From Cunninghamia lanceolata (Eukaryota > Streptophyta > Pinopsida > Cupressales > Cupressaceae), in assembly GCA_027924645.1 (NCBI GenBank), contig BSBN01001199.1, positions 372,001-436,000 on the forward strand: a stretch of DNA of 64,000 nt, in the 5' to 3' direction. The translations under genes and the position numbers were made by a program. The first letter of the stretch is position 1, and every line of letters starts with the position of its first letter. The notes beneath the pieces are model-generated. The model was given only the letters and a program-made list of their open reading frames with translations. It searched no databases and was not told the DNA's origin. This document shows positions 1 through 11,221 of this stretch, one piece after another.

Positions 1-455
1 CTTATCACTAAGTTCACTAAATTAAACGATTTTTTTATTATCTATATCCTTATCTTCACATCTCTCTTTCTCAAAAACTCTCTAGGACTCTTAAGTTCAG
101 TCGTGAGGATTCATAAACTTTCTAAGCCTTTGATTTTAGTGAGGATATATAAACCTTTTAAAAATTATTGAAATAATTTAATTGTTTTTTCCATACTCTC
201 CATTAAATAAAATTTGAACATCTATGATATTTGAAGTTGTGTACTATTCAATTTGATTATTATGTTTTTATACTCATTTTAGGCCAGTCTTGTCTTTGTG
301 TGATTTTGTATTGTTTTGGTCTCTTTGTCCTAGCCTAAGTCTTCCCTAAGCATCCATGTCCCCTTTACTCTCTTGCTCTTGTTTCTTTGTTAGTGTTCTC
401 CTTTGGTTTATTTTATTTTATTTTATTCCCTTTACAAATAAAAAGTGAGTTTGAA
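1..455. other. AT-rich stretch without a recognisable gene
   Basis: No coding region, RNA gene or element end could be recognised on either strand. The only local structure is a short pentanucleotide run (TTTTA, three full units) near 411-425, just upstream of the LTR-like repeat that starts at 456. Confidence 0.6.
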
Positions 456-2063
456 TGATTATACCTAAAAATATGGGTTGAGTCTATAATTATCACCTTC
501 TCCATAGAGAATTAGGTGGAACCAACTTTATGGTGCCTATAAAATCACAAAAACCTGATATTGTATGCAAAAGTTATAGCATTTTAAAACAAATTACTCC
601 TTATAGGACCAAATAGGTGGTCTAGGTCTTGTGACAAGAGAAAACTACTAGTTGTTTGGTTGAAAGTGGTCATATGTCATAGTTTAGGGTTGATGGCTAG
701 TGCTAGTGGTTAGGGTTTGGACATAGCCATCAGTCACTCACTCGATCATGTAGGTTGAAGGAGAGGGTGTTGGATGGTTTGCAAAGACTCTAGTCATAGA
801 TTTGACCACAAGTTGACTAGCAAGGGCTAAAGAGTGATGGAAGGCACTAGGTCACACATATGACCATATGGCAAGTGGGAGGACCTATGATTGGTGGAAG
901 TTGTTAGTCACTAATGTGACCACAAGTAGACAAGGATTCGGGGATGCAATTTATTTGAAATTTGTTTAAAACCTTTAAGTTTATTTAAAATGTTTAAAAA
1001 TCCCTTTTTAATTTAATACATTAATATATGTAGAATAATTTGTTTAACCCTAGAACTAAGTGATGTCAATAGATTATGTAGGTTAGAACAATAAATTTGT
1101 ACGGTAAAAATCCATATGGATCACCAAGTGCTGCCCTTAAGTAACATAAAACTTAAGAAAAATTTTTCTACACAAAAATATATAGAATTATATGTTTTCT
1201 TGATTTCTTGGGCATTTCAAACATAGTTGTGGGGTTTGTTTTGTCCTAGGAGGCCTCATACAAAAGTCCACTCCCAGATTCCTCCAAAAATGATTGTAAA
1301 CTTGCAAGATTAGATTAACAAATTATACAAAAATAATGGTTAAGGAGGGACAAGAGTCACACTAGGCATGCTAGAATGTATGCAACAAAACTTCAAATAT
1401 AAAATGCAAGACTAAAATTAAAAAATCTAAATCTTACATTAAAACTTAATCACAAAGCCCAAATAAGCATAAGGAAAAGTACATAGAAATAAGTGAAATA
1501 ACATAGATCTCACCGAACTCTTCCTTGTTGCACTAGTTATGGTGGTTTTGCTCCAAGATTGATTTGGTTGAGAATGCAAGGATGTAAAGTGATCAACTTG
1601 GTAGTATAAATTTGTGTTCAAATGTTTGATGATTATGGCTTGTGAAAGGTTTAATTTATAGATTTTTTATGGATGGATTGATAAGGACAAGATCTAAATA
1701 TGGATAAGGATAAGGTTTTTGATTTGTTTTTGCTTAACTAGTTGCACATGAGTTAGAAAATGGAAAGAAAGAAAGAAGGATAAAATAGGATAATTAGAAG
1801 ATAGTTAATGAAATTATCTAATTATTTTAATTAATTAGATGCACATGAGTTAGAAATTGAAGGGGATATATGAATGAATAATTATTTGATTAAATAAGTA
1901 TTTAATTTATTTAATTAGTGTTTGAATAATTATGAATAATAACTTAATTAAATAATCATAAATTATTTAAGTAATGCTAGGAATATTATTAAGTGATATT
2001 AAGACATGGGAATGTGGATGGAATTAGGTAGCATTAGGACATAGTTAAATTTAGCTGTCTACA
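456..2063 (-). mobile_element. LTR-like repeat, copy 1 (family T)
   Basis: On the minus strand this repeat starts TGTAGACAGC and ends GGTATAATCA, so it has the TG...CA ends of an LTR. A related copy, cut by a LINE, lies at 9740-15953; both keep the TGTCTACA end and the TGATTATACCTAAAAA end. A polypyrimidine stretch on the right (2064-2110) would be the polypurine tract of a minus-strand element, which would make this a 3' LTR. I find no target-site duplication: TTGAA lies on the left and CATGT on the right. No primer site or coding domain of this family is visible nearby. The small open frames inside look like chance frames. Confidence 0.55.
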
Positions 2064-2112
2064 CATGTTGTGTCTCTACCCTCTCCCTACTCTTTCTCCT
2101 ACCCTTCTCCAT
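2064..2112 (-). other. candidate polypurine tract beside repeat T copy 1
   Basis: The plus strand is almost all pyrimidine apart from a few bases. Read on the minus strand it is a G/A-rich tract ending about a dozen bases before the TGTAGACA end of the LTR-like repeat. That placement fits a plus-strand priming site of a minus-oriented LTR element, but no internal coding region confirms it. Confidence 0.35.
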
Positions 2113-3345
2113 TTGCATTGTTTTTGTGCCATTACTATTAAATCCTAAAGTTTACTTATTTATGCATTAGATTTCAGTAATTTTTTCACGTACATGGCAT
2201 ACACATCTAGTTCTAGGGGCAAGGGGTGAGTAAATTCTTAGGGCTAACAAATTATTGATGCACCACAAACATACATGACTGAAAGGTTCCTATCTAGGTT
2301 GTATGAGGATTTTAGGGATATCCTTGAAATACCTAAAGGAACATGAGGCCTAAGTCCATGAATGGTAGTCCATCTACAAGCACGTGTTCATGGGTAAGCC
2401 CAATTCCACTTCACCTTGCGTTCTTATGAAAAGAAGCCCTAAGGTTGTGCCAAACACAATAGTCCTCCTTTGAGGTATAGCTTTCACTCACCCCCTTTGT
2501 ATACCCTATTGGAACACATGGTTTAGATCATCATCTAAGGTGATGATGTAGTGCCCCTCCATTGTCACCTCAGATGTGTTGGTGGTCAAGCTAAGGAGCA
2601 TGAAGATGAAGGTAAAATACTCAGAATACTTAGGGTATGTTAGACATGTTGATGGTAGGTTTATTGTTTCGTTGTAGTTGATGATACTCATTGATGTTTA
2701 CTATGATGACATTGTTGATGCTTTATGATTGGTACATTATGTTTATGTTGTGATTAGTTATGGGTTAATTGATTATGTGGTTTAATTCTACTATGTGCCT
2801 TATGTGACTATCTGATGATGTGTTATCTGGTTGATTAGTTAACAATGAACTAGTTGATGTGAATATGTGTGATGTGTTTTGTGAAGGGACAGTGTAGTAT
2901 TACTCATATTGAGTACCCTGCTACGCTATGATTCCCTATCATAGTGTGCCTGATTGGATGATTATATATACATATCTGTATTCGACCCTTCGTTTGCTGC
3001 AGGATTGTAGGTATTAGGCATCAACTCCACCTGAATTGGCAGGTCTGAGTGTGCCTTCATACCAATGGAAGTTGTGGATTGGAGATAACATGAGGTCCCC
3101 TAGTTGACATCATTATTGATAAGGATGAGTTCTCAGTCCTGAGTTTCGTCAGTTTGGTCGATTGGTGAATGACTGTGAGTCTCTATTATTTTTTGGTATG
3201 TTGTTGTTGGAGAATGTTAGTATGTAGTTTTGAATTGTTTATTGTTGGTTTATTGCTTTAATATTTTGTTGAATAAATAAAACTATTTTCGTGGAATATT
3301 AAATAATTGTTTTCAAATAGAAATTAAATTAATAATTTTTAATAG

Positions 3346-3370
3346 ATAATAATAATAATAATAATAATAA
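3346..3370. repeat. (AAT)n microsatellite
   Basis: About eight consecutive AAT/ATA units, followed by an imperfect continuation (AACAATAATT). It sits in AT-rich non-coding DNA. Confidence 0.9.
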
Positions 3371-5161
3371 CAATAATTGTAAATAAATTAATATAATTTA
3401 ATGTTGAGTTAGAGGCAATAAATATAGATAATATTTTTGAGTTGTCATAAAACTCATATATAGTAAATACTAAATAAATAAGAATAAAAATGGTTCTTGT
3501 CTAGTGGTAAAGGAAATAAATAAGATAAAAAAAAAATATTGTCTGGTCTGGTTGTAAATGGAAAAAAATAGCAAATTGTAAGAAAGGGATTTAGGCAGAA
3601 TTTATTGCCTTTAATGGGGGGAATCTTCTGGAAGATATTGGAGCCTGGATTTCTCTCTCATAATAATCGGTAACAAAGGGAACTTTTGGGGGAGAGAGGA
3701 GATGGGATAGACTGGTTTGTGGCTGTAGCAGTTGAACCCAGCATCAAATCTTCAGCCTAGTCAAGCAAGCGAAATCAGGTTCCTTTGGTTCTAATTTCTG
3801 TCTCAATTTTTTGTTGAAGCAAATGTTTGATTTATGATTTTTCCTGTCAATTGTAATTTTCTTGAGAGGTTAGAAGCCTTGTTATCAGATCCAATTGTGC
3901 ATGTCTCTATCATTGCATTTCTAGGAATCACCAATTGAAGTGACTGTCTATCTCTCACCCACTTCATCTCTATTTTTTTAGTATGTTGTGTCAGCCATAA
4001 CTTTATTATTACGAACTGGGTTCCTCTACGTTTTTTATATATGGTGCATGACCTAGTGATATAAATCATATCCAAAAATCAGCCTTACCCAGTTTGCTAG
4101 TTTGGAGATATGAATTTTTTTTTTATTGTCTACCTCTCAACTGTTTCATCTTTGTTAAAACAGTTAGTTGTGTTACCAATAACTCTACTTATTTTGGTTT
4201 TTTTTTAGGTTATAAGAAGGCTATTAAATCTATATAGAATAGAAGTAGAAGAATTCAATTTGGATAGAGTGATTGTATATTAATGTTGATAAATTTTATT
4301 TAAATTGATATTGATTTTATTATGATTTCTTAGTAGAAATATGATAAGTAGGTTTGGAATTTAGGTTTGTAAACAATGTATTTAAGATTTGATTTATAAG
4401 TTTGTTTTAGAAATTAGTTGATTACAAGTGGAATTGTATAAGGTAAATGGAACTTGTGTAAATTGTATCAGTGGTTGTAACAGGGTCATGTTGTCGAGGT
4501 TTAGTTTTCCTGAGGCATAAATTAGTATGTCCCAATTTCTTGTGTATGCGATGTTGTAAGTGAATTTTGATGTTAGATCTATAGGAATGTTTTGTTGTTC
4601 TGTATTCCTTTCCTCTCAAGCTAACCTTAGAACAAGGTTCTTTCATTCTAGCTTCAAGTTTTGTATCTTGTGATTCTAACTAGTGTAAGAGATTTATAGC
4701 ATTCTAGTATTATAGGCTTTTTGTCTTGCTTCTACAGTTATATTTAATAGTATTTATAAAATTGTCTAGATTATTCATGAAATCTACATCAGTTGTAAAT
4801 AGTATAAATAATCGTTGTGTTTAATTTGTATGTCTTAGGGTTATTTCCATGTTGTTCGTATTCATTTTAATTAAATGAAATTAAAATAAATCTTGAGAAT
4901 TATTAGTTACAGCTCTATATTGTTGAGATAGATTCACTTTATATTTGTTAGATGATTGATCTTGAAAATATTGATGAAGGATCTTAGTTTATAATGTGCA
5001 TCTGAGAGTGAATATAATGTGAGACCATTGTGTTTAGTGGTGTCAAGTGTTTGTGTCATTTGGGGAAATTGTTTCCAGAGGCCTAGGAGGGTGTGATTGT
5101 GTGGGGGTTGGCTATGTGTGCATGTGAGTTGAATGAACTGCATGCTTGAAATGTTGCCTCC

Positions 5162-5271
5162 TATTCATGTTGTTATGATACATGTGCAAGATGGGTAATG
5201 CCTTGCTTAGTATACCTATTCATGTAGTTATGATGACTATGCAAGATGGATAATGCCTTGCTCTGTGTGAT
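5162..5271. repeat. 55-bp tandem duplication
   Basis: Two adjacent imperfect units start at 5162 and 5217. Both begin TATTCATGT, followed by GTTATGAT, and contain CAAGATGG and TAATGCCTTGCT near the end. Together with the 43-44 bp units downstream they suggest a repeat-structured region such as an old LTR. Confidence 0.8.
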
Positions 5272-5629
5272 GTGAAATGATGTATATTTTGTGTTGTAAA
5301 TGTATCATGATGAGAAATGTGATAGTTCATGCTTGGTTTATGTTATGGGTTGAGAGAATCTAGATGCAGTGAAGGGGGAATGGCTTCCAATGTGGGGCCG
5401 GTGGCCAAAGTGGCTAGCCAAGGTAACCCATTGGGAATTTTGTAATCAAGTGATAACCTAATAATAAATCTAGGGGTTGGGTAGTTTTTACACTAATTAA
5501 GATAGTTGGATTCCTCACCCATGCCTATAGTGCTCGTTCAAGATAAGGATGGGATGAGAAGGCCTGGTTGGCAAGGTCAACTTCCTTGTCCTCATGAAAG
5601 AAATCTTGGTTCTACATGTGTCACCCTAT

Positions 5630-5760
5630 GGGGCCGACGTCTAGTAAGAGACTGTTAGGGTAACCATAGATGGGGGCCGGCGACTAGCGAGAGACTATCA
5701 AGGTAACCCATGGATGGTGGCTGGCGTCTAGCTAGAGACTGTCAGGGTAGCCCATGTTAG
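5630..5760. repeat. 43-44 bp tandem repeat, about three units
   Basis: Units start at about 5630, 5673 and 5717. Each runs from a GGGGCCGRCG-like head through CTAG and AGAGACT to a GGGTAACCCAT-like tail. A more diverged half unit lies at 5394-5440. The repeats are clearly more GC-rich than their surroundings. Function is unknown; tandem enhancer-like blocks of this size are common in plant LTRs, which is inference here. Confidence 0.75.
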
Positions 5761-6976
5761 GACCATGCGATGACACTCATCCCTACTGTAGTCTAGCATT
5801 CCCTAATATTTTTTCCCCATTTGTTATGTGGTGGCCTCTGGAAGTGTTGATTGTGTTAGTTACCTATATTGCATTGGAGTTATGTGTAGTCCTTGTTCCT
5901 TTTAGACTACTGTCTACCTAACTATCTATTTTAGTGGGACCTTATGTTATCTCCTAGCATGGGGGGTGGACCTCAAGGTTCCACATGGTTAGGTGGTTGT
6001 GCTTTATTCCATTGGTTCTTTGGCGTCAAGATTTGTGTGTAAAGAAGATGTATCTCACTCAATTCCAATTTTGCACCTGTATGTGAAGACATATAATTGT
6101 ACTATTTGTATCTATACCTGTGTATCAGTGGAACTCATTATGTAATTTGATGTATTCAGAAAGAAAGATCTTTTGTATCATAGAAATTATGTAATTCCTC
6201 TTATAAGATAAACTATTCTACACTTGTAAATATTATTGCAAAGATGTTGATGTATGTATCTGATGATGTAATCAAGTTGTTAGTTTGAGTTATTTGAATA
6301 AACTATGTATGTTGTTGATTAGTGTTTAATTTCAATAATGCAACTGTGTAATCCCTAGAGATGCTAGTTTAACTTGTTGATATTAGACTATGTTATGTTT
6401 TGCTATCATTATTTCTATTTAAAAAAAAATTCACCCTTTATATTGCTAGGTTAAACTTAACTCTCTAGGGTTTCATGGTGGGGCAATACAGATGAAATCC
6501 ATAGGTAGACCCACTAAACCAAAAGAAAATCAAGTCCTTTTGATTCTAAGATCATCTTGTAGGATGAAGGAAGAGCATAGATAACTTGATTTCTTTGGTT
6601 TAATACAAAAAAAGAGAACTAGAAATTGTTTTTGATCTCCAAGATCACCTTTCAATGCAAGTAGAGAGCATACACACATAAAATCCCTCACAAGAATGAC
6701 AAAAAGTGTCCATTCACCATTAAAGCATATAATGTGTGTAGCTAAACTAGTGATTAAAATTATGTTCTTTGACAAATGTAGATGCACAAAATGAGTTAGT
6801 AGTTTCATAAATGATGTTGGATAGGCAATTTTGCTACAAGAAATGTGTTAAAAATGAAAATTTAAAATCCTACTAAAATTAGAAAATAATAATATCATGC
6901 AAAAAGATTCTTCAAGATTTTCTATGCAAATTTTAAAAAATCACTATATTACACTTCCATATGCAAAATATATGGG

Positions 6977-7391
6977 GATTTGAAGATTGAAAACAAAGAG
7001 AGAGGTGCCTATTTGGTTTCTTATGCTGGAGGCTTAGGGATCAGAAGTAATAATGAGGTTGAGGCTCTAGCTATGCTATGGGGAGTCAAACTTTCTCATT
7101 CTTTAGGTATAAAAAAACTCCATGTGGAAGGAGACTCTAAAATCCTTGTTAATGTTGTCCTCGGGTACTGCTAACTCTGGTTAGCAAATGATGGATGTGG
7201 TCGGGGATGTAAAAATGCTCCTGAGTGGTTTTGAGGAATTTAAGGTTTTCCATATATACAAGGAAGGCAATGTTGTTATAGATTCCATGGCCAATGTCGA
7301 TATTAGCAACTCCTCTTGGATATGCTGGAGAAAGACTACTAATTTGCCTAGTAAAATCCAAGCCCTTTTTGTCAAAGATGGTCATAGGCAT
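6977..7391 (+). pseudogene. LINE RNase H fragment
   Basis: Translation gives the plant L1-type RNase H block YAGGLGIRSNNEVEALAML, then LGIKKLHVEGDSKILVN. After a frame change it continues with the C-terminal FHIYKEGNVVIDSMA stretch. These correspond to the same positions in the minus-strand LINE (YAGGIGNQTNKFVEASALL and SHIYREDNTISNDLA). The N-terminal part with the first catalytic Asp is absent and the frame is broken at about 7174, so it is not functional. Confidence 0.75.
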
Positions 7392-7699
7392 GGATTATAT
7401 TATGGATGTCGATCCCCATGAGGGGAGGACTATCAACTGAAGGAATGTTTCCTGGATTACCCTAATTATGTACCTTTGCATCAGTGTTGTGAGTAGAGGG
7501 GTTGACTTGAATGGATGGGTGATCGATAAGACTTGGGTAGGACATAATGTCCTTAGAGATAAAATTCAAACTAAAAAGGTACCCATTGGGATTCAAATCC
7601 TAAAAAGTGGGACTAGACTCCTAGTGGGGAAGGTGGGCCACATGACGGGAATGACTGGAGGATTGGCTCCATAGTAATCATGATAATTTCACCTTTGAT

Positions 7700-9613
7700 A
7701 ATTACCTATGCATTAATTTCAACATGAGGTGGCTAGCAGATGCCCTTTCCTTTGTGGTAGAGAAAGGTGGTAAGAGCTCCTTGTGTCTAATTCATCATTG
7801 CAATGGCCATCAAATCACACGACACTCATTGGAATGATATGGGGTGCACAAAAGGATATGATAACTATCAAGCCATTTATCACTTAGATTGGTTCATTTC
7901 CTATAGAAAAGACAGGCATTTTTATGATGTATCTTTTACTATGTATGAACCAAGGTGCTACCATGGGAGGCGATATTGTTCAAATGGAGCCCTCTTCTCT
8001 CAATAAATTCAAGCTTTATCCTACTCTCTAGCATATTCTTCAGGAAGGGAGGTGGCTTCCTTTATAGAAACTCTAATTGGGTATGACAAGAATCTCTCCC
8101 ATTAGTTTGTAAACTCCTGAGATAATAGGAAGGTTCACCTGGGTGGTATTGGCTTCAAGGTGCCTAAACAATTTATAGGCCAGTCTATTGGGATGTCAAC
8201 CAAAGGGAGAAAGCTTTGCTGCTGAAGTAGGGTGCCTGACCGAGAGAGTGCATGGTAGCTTTCTTCAAGGTGGGAGAATATGTGGCTAAACTTTAGGGAT
8301 AGTTTAAGTGGGAGAAACTTCCTACCCCATGGGACCAGGTGTGTTTGATGATCATGACGTACTTTACACTTGAAGGGTGGTTTAAGGTTTACTTTCATTA
8401 TAAATTTGCCTTGCTTAACCATTTCCATCACAATGTTGAGATTAGTATTCCTTTCTTCCTTTTATCTTCTTTGGAGAACTCCATTTAGGTGGCAAGGGAA
8501 GCCCATGCCAAGAACCCTAACACCCTAGTCATCTCACTCCATCAAGGCCTTATTTTCCATCTCTACCATTTCCATTTATCCTTGTGCCCTCCCAAAACTA
8601 GTAAAGTCAATGTTCTCCATGATTCCCCATGAACCCTGCTACTATCGGTACTAGTGCTAAGGGTAAAAGGAAGAAATCTATTGATTTTCTCAAGAATTTG
8701 GTCTCCCCTTCTTGTGGCCCTATGAATGGGTCTAGAATTAAGGAAGTACAAGACTCCCCATCAACGAAAACTCCTATTCCTATGGATGGTTCTAAATCTA
8801 AAGGAAAAATCACCCCAAAGAAAACTAGCAAAAGACCTAAGTCTTAGGCTAGTGATGTCAAGAAGGAGGAGGTCTCCTTGGTTAAGAGATTGATGGAAAT
8901 GAAAGAGGAAGAAAGATCCTAGCCACATAAAAAATTAAAGGAAGGCAAGGAGCCTGTCCTTTACAAAGTGATTAGGTCAAAATTTGTGGATTTGGATGTC
9001 ATTACTAAGCAAGGTGGAGGTGGTGATGGATTGGGAATGGTTGGTAATTATGTGTAGAGGATCAAAAGGTCTAGAGTCACATTGTTGGCATTCCTTCAAC
9101 CAACCCTCAAGGTATTGAATTGTTGGGTGAGTCAGAGTTTGTGGAAGACACATTGGGAGAGGATGATGGGGGCACACTTGTGGAGTATGTGCAAGAGGAA
9201 TAGGGGACTGGCCATTTCCCTGAGATGAACACTCCTTACTTGGAGGATAAGGAGGATACTTATGATCTGGAAGGGGACAAAGGGAAACTGTGCACCCTAT
9301 GTGATAAAATGGATAAGGAGGTTGCTGGTCTTAGGTCCAAGGTTGGGGAGCTATAAAAGAAGTGGAGAGTGATGTCAAAATTTGCTGCCAAAGCCCTACA
9401 CCATGTTGCTACTATCTTTCTTGCTATGAATGAGTTTGATGTTAAGATCAAGGGCATTGGGGTTGACAGACTTGGGGATTATGAGGGAATGCTCAAATTC
9501 CTCACTAAGTATGGGATCAATGGTAATCCTTGGTTGTTTTGTGTCTTTTGTAGTTTGTTTTTGCTAAAAGTTAGTTATGTTAGGGTTTTAGGTTACTCTA
9601 TGTTATGTTGTTA
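7700..9613 (+). pseudogene. unknown post-RNase H frame of the LINE, plus-strand copy
   Basis: A degraded frame lies downstream of RNase H. The clear block is 8342-8580, translating to TYFTLEGWFKVYFHY, then ALLNHFHHNVEISIPFFLL, then SSLENSI. The minus-strand LINE has KYFTLEGRFTRFYHYHLPL, LLNHFRRNATISFPFYLL and SSLEHSI at the same relative position. A basic, Ser/Lys-rich part follows (8629-8847), then a final piece (9369-9510, with LAMNEFDVKIKGIGVDR and MLKFLTKYG). That piece resembles the end of the other copy (LLREHEVLIHGVDNDR, MLEFLSKGEE). Function is unknown. In-frame stops occur, for example after ENSI. Confidence 0.6.
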
Positions 9614-11221
9614 ATCTTCTATTAATGCATTGTTTCTGGCTTGTGTGAGGCTTTTTACCTACCCTCTGGGTTGTTTTGTAAAGGGTTCTGGACCCTTGTT
9701 TCCAGCTAACTTTATCAAAAACAAAGAGAAAGTTTCAAGTGATTATACCTAAAAAATAGGCTAAAATATACAAGATTTACCTTCTCCATACTGTAGTGCT
9801 CTGAACTAGCTTTTCAAGGCCTACAAAAACACAAAAAATTAGTACAAAAGAAAAAAGTTGTCATATGGAATAAAGTGCAATTTATGCCTTAGAAAAGGAG
9901 TTGTAGTCAACCTAGTAATCAAGCTAAGTGCTAGTGGTTAGTGTCATCCCAGTCACATGGAATAGTTAGGAAACAAGAAGATAGAGCAATAGTTAGTATA
10001 ATTGTTAGCGTTAATAGTTAAGGTGACAGTTTTGATTTAATGGTTGTAGTTAAGACTTAATTCTTATTGTTATGGTTAGTGTCTATAGTTATTTCCACAA
10101 TTAGTGCTACAACTAATGTCAATAGCTAAGAGATAATGTAGCTAAGGGTTCTAGCTAACAACTAGGGGTTAGGATGGATAACTAGAGAAGGTGGTTAGGT
10201 AGATGGTTTGAAGGGAAGTTAGAGTAGCTAGTTAAGTAATCAATTAGGATAACTATTATGGAATCAACGACAGTTATGAAAATAGGTAGGCTAACATTGC
10301 TAGACAATGACTAGTGGACAAAGCCTATGATTAGAATAGAAAAAGTGACTAGACTAGTGAAGGAAATTATTACCCAACAAACAAAAAAGAAACTCTCCAA
10401 ATGAAATCATTATGTTATGGATAAATACATTAACCAACACACACATCTATTAACTATTGGATAAGTGATTTACATAGTAGACAATCTAATGATAGAGCCT
10501 ACACTAGGGTAAGTATGGATTTTTCATAGTATGGATTTCGTACAGCCATATGGTTCGACAAAGGGGGAACCCTAGAAAAGAAAAAAATTGTAAATTTATT
10601 TCTCACCAAAATACCAAGTGTTATATGTTGATATTTATTTCTCAAGTCTTCCAAATGTAACTATGAGGTCTTTGTTCTTCTAAGAGGCGCCCTGTGAAAT
10701 CACACCTCCAAATTTCTCTAAAAACAAACAAAAAATTGCAAAATTACGTTAGAAACACCCACAAAACAAGGGTTAAAAAGGGAAAAGGTCCCAAGCCATG
10801 TGTGCTAGAAATGTAATAAGAAAATATGAAGCCAAATTAATATTTAAATTATAAGATTAAAATTGTATTTTGCAGCTACCTACACCCTTGATTGAGTGAA
10901 AGAAACTTGCAAAAACATGAACAATGAAAATAGAAGTTTTTGTCCCACACAAGATTCTTGATTTGCCAAAGGTAGTTGTGATCCAAAGATTTTTGTTGAT
11001 GAAAGATGGAATGTGGCTATTCATACCAATAGCATGATGTTTTTGATATTATAAGGCAGCAAACCAGGGGCTGATCCCTTACAAAATAGAACCCAAAAAG
11101 GGTAAAAAAAAGGCTCAGAAAACAAAACAAGCCAGAACCACCACTGTCAGCATACATACAGCTAAAATATAGCAAAAAGATACTAACAGCAAAAAGCCAG
11201 CTAACAGAAAGCATAGAAAGA

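Larger units (their letters stand above)
2113..6969. other. long non-coding stretch with small repeats
   Basis: Almost 5 kb with no credible gene. All open frames are under 100 codons and lack recognisable motifs. The stretch may be an old LTR or element interior, but I could not find paired ends. It holds an AAT microsatellite, a 55-bp tandem duplication and a cluster of 43-44 bp units, listed separately. A moderately GC-richer patch at about 3600-3780 has no clear identity. Confidence 0.5.
6970..9733 (+). mobile_element. 5'-truncated LINE tail, plus strand
   Basis: The left part encodes the middle and end of an RNase H domain. It continues into a degraded frame whose best-conserved block (8342-8580) matches the minus-strand LINE at about 12199-12421. 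The 3' ends also match: both copies have GGGTT..TTTTGTAA, then CCCTTGTTT or CCCTGGTTT, and finish with TATCAAAAA. The element therefore looks like the 3' 2.7 kb of the same LINE family inserted in the opposite direction. Its A-rich end lies directly against the second LTR-like repeat (9740). No clear target-site duplication was found. Confidence 0.7.

Noticed and set aside
6986..9733. AAAACAAAGAGAGAG near 6986 and AAAACAAAGAGAAAG near 9719 as target-site duplication of the plus-strand LINE
   Set aside because: The left copy lies inside the RNase H coding sequence, where the protein still aligns with the other LINE, so it cannot be flanking DNA; probably A-rich coincidence.
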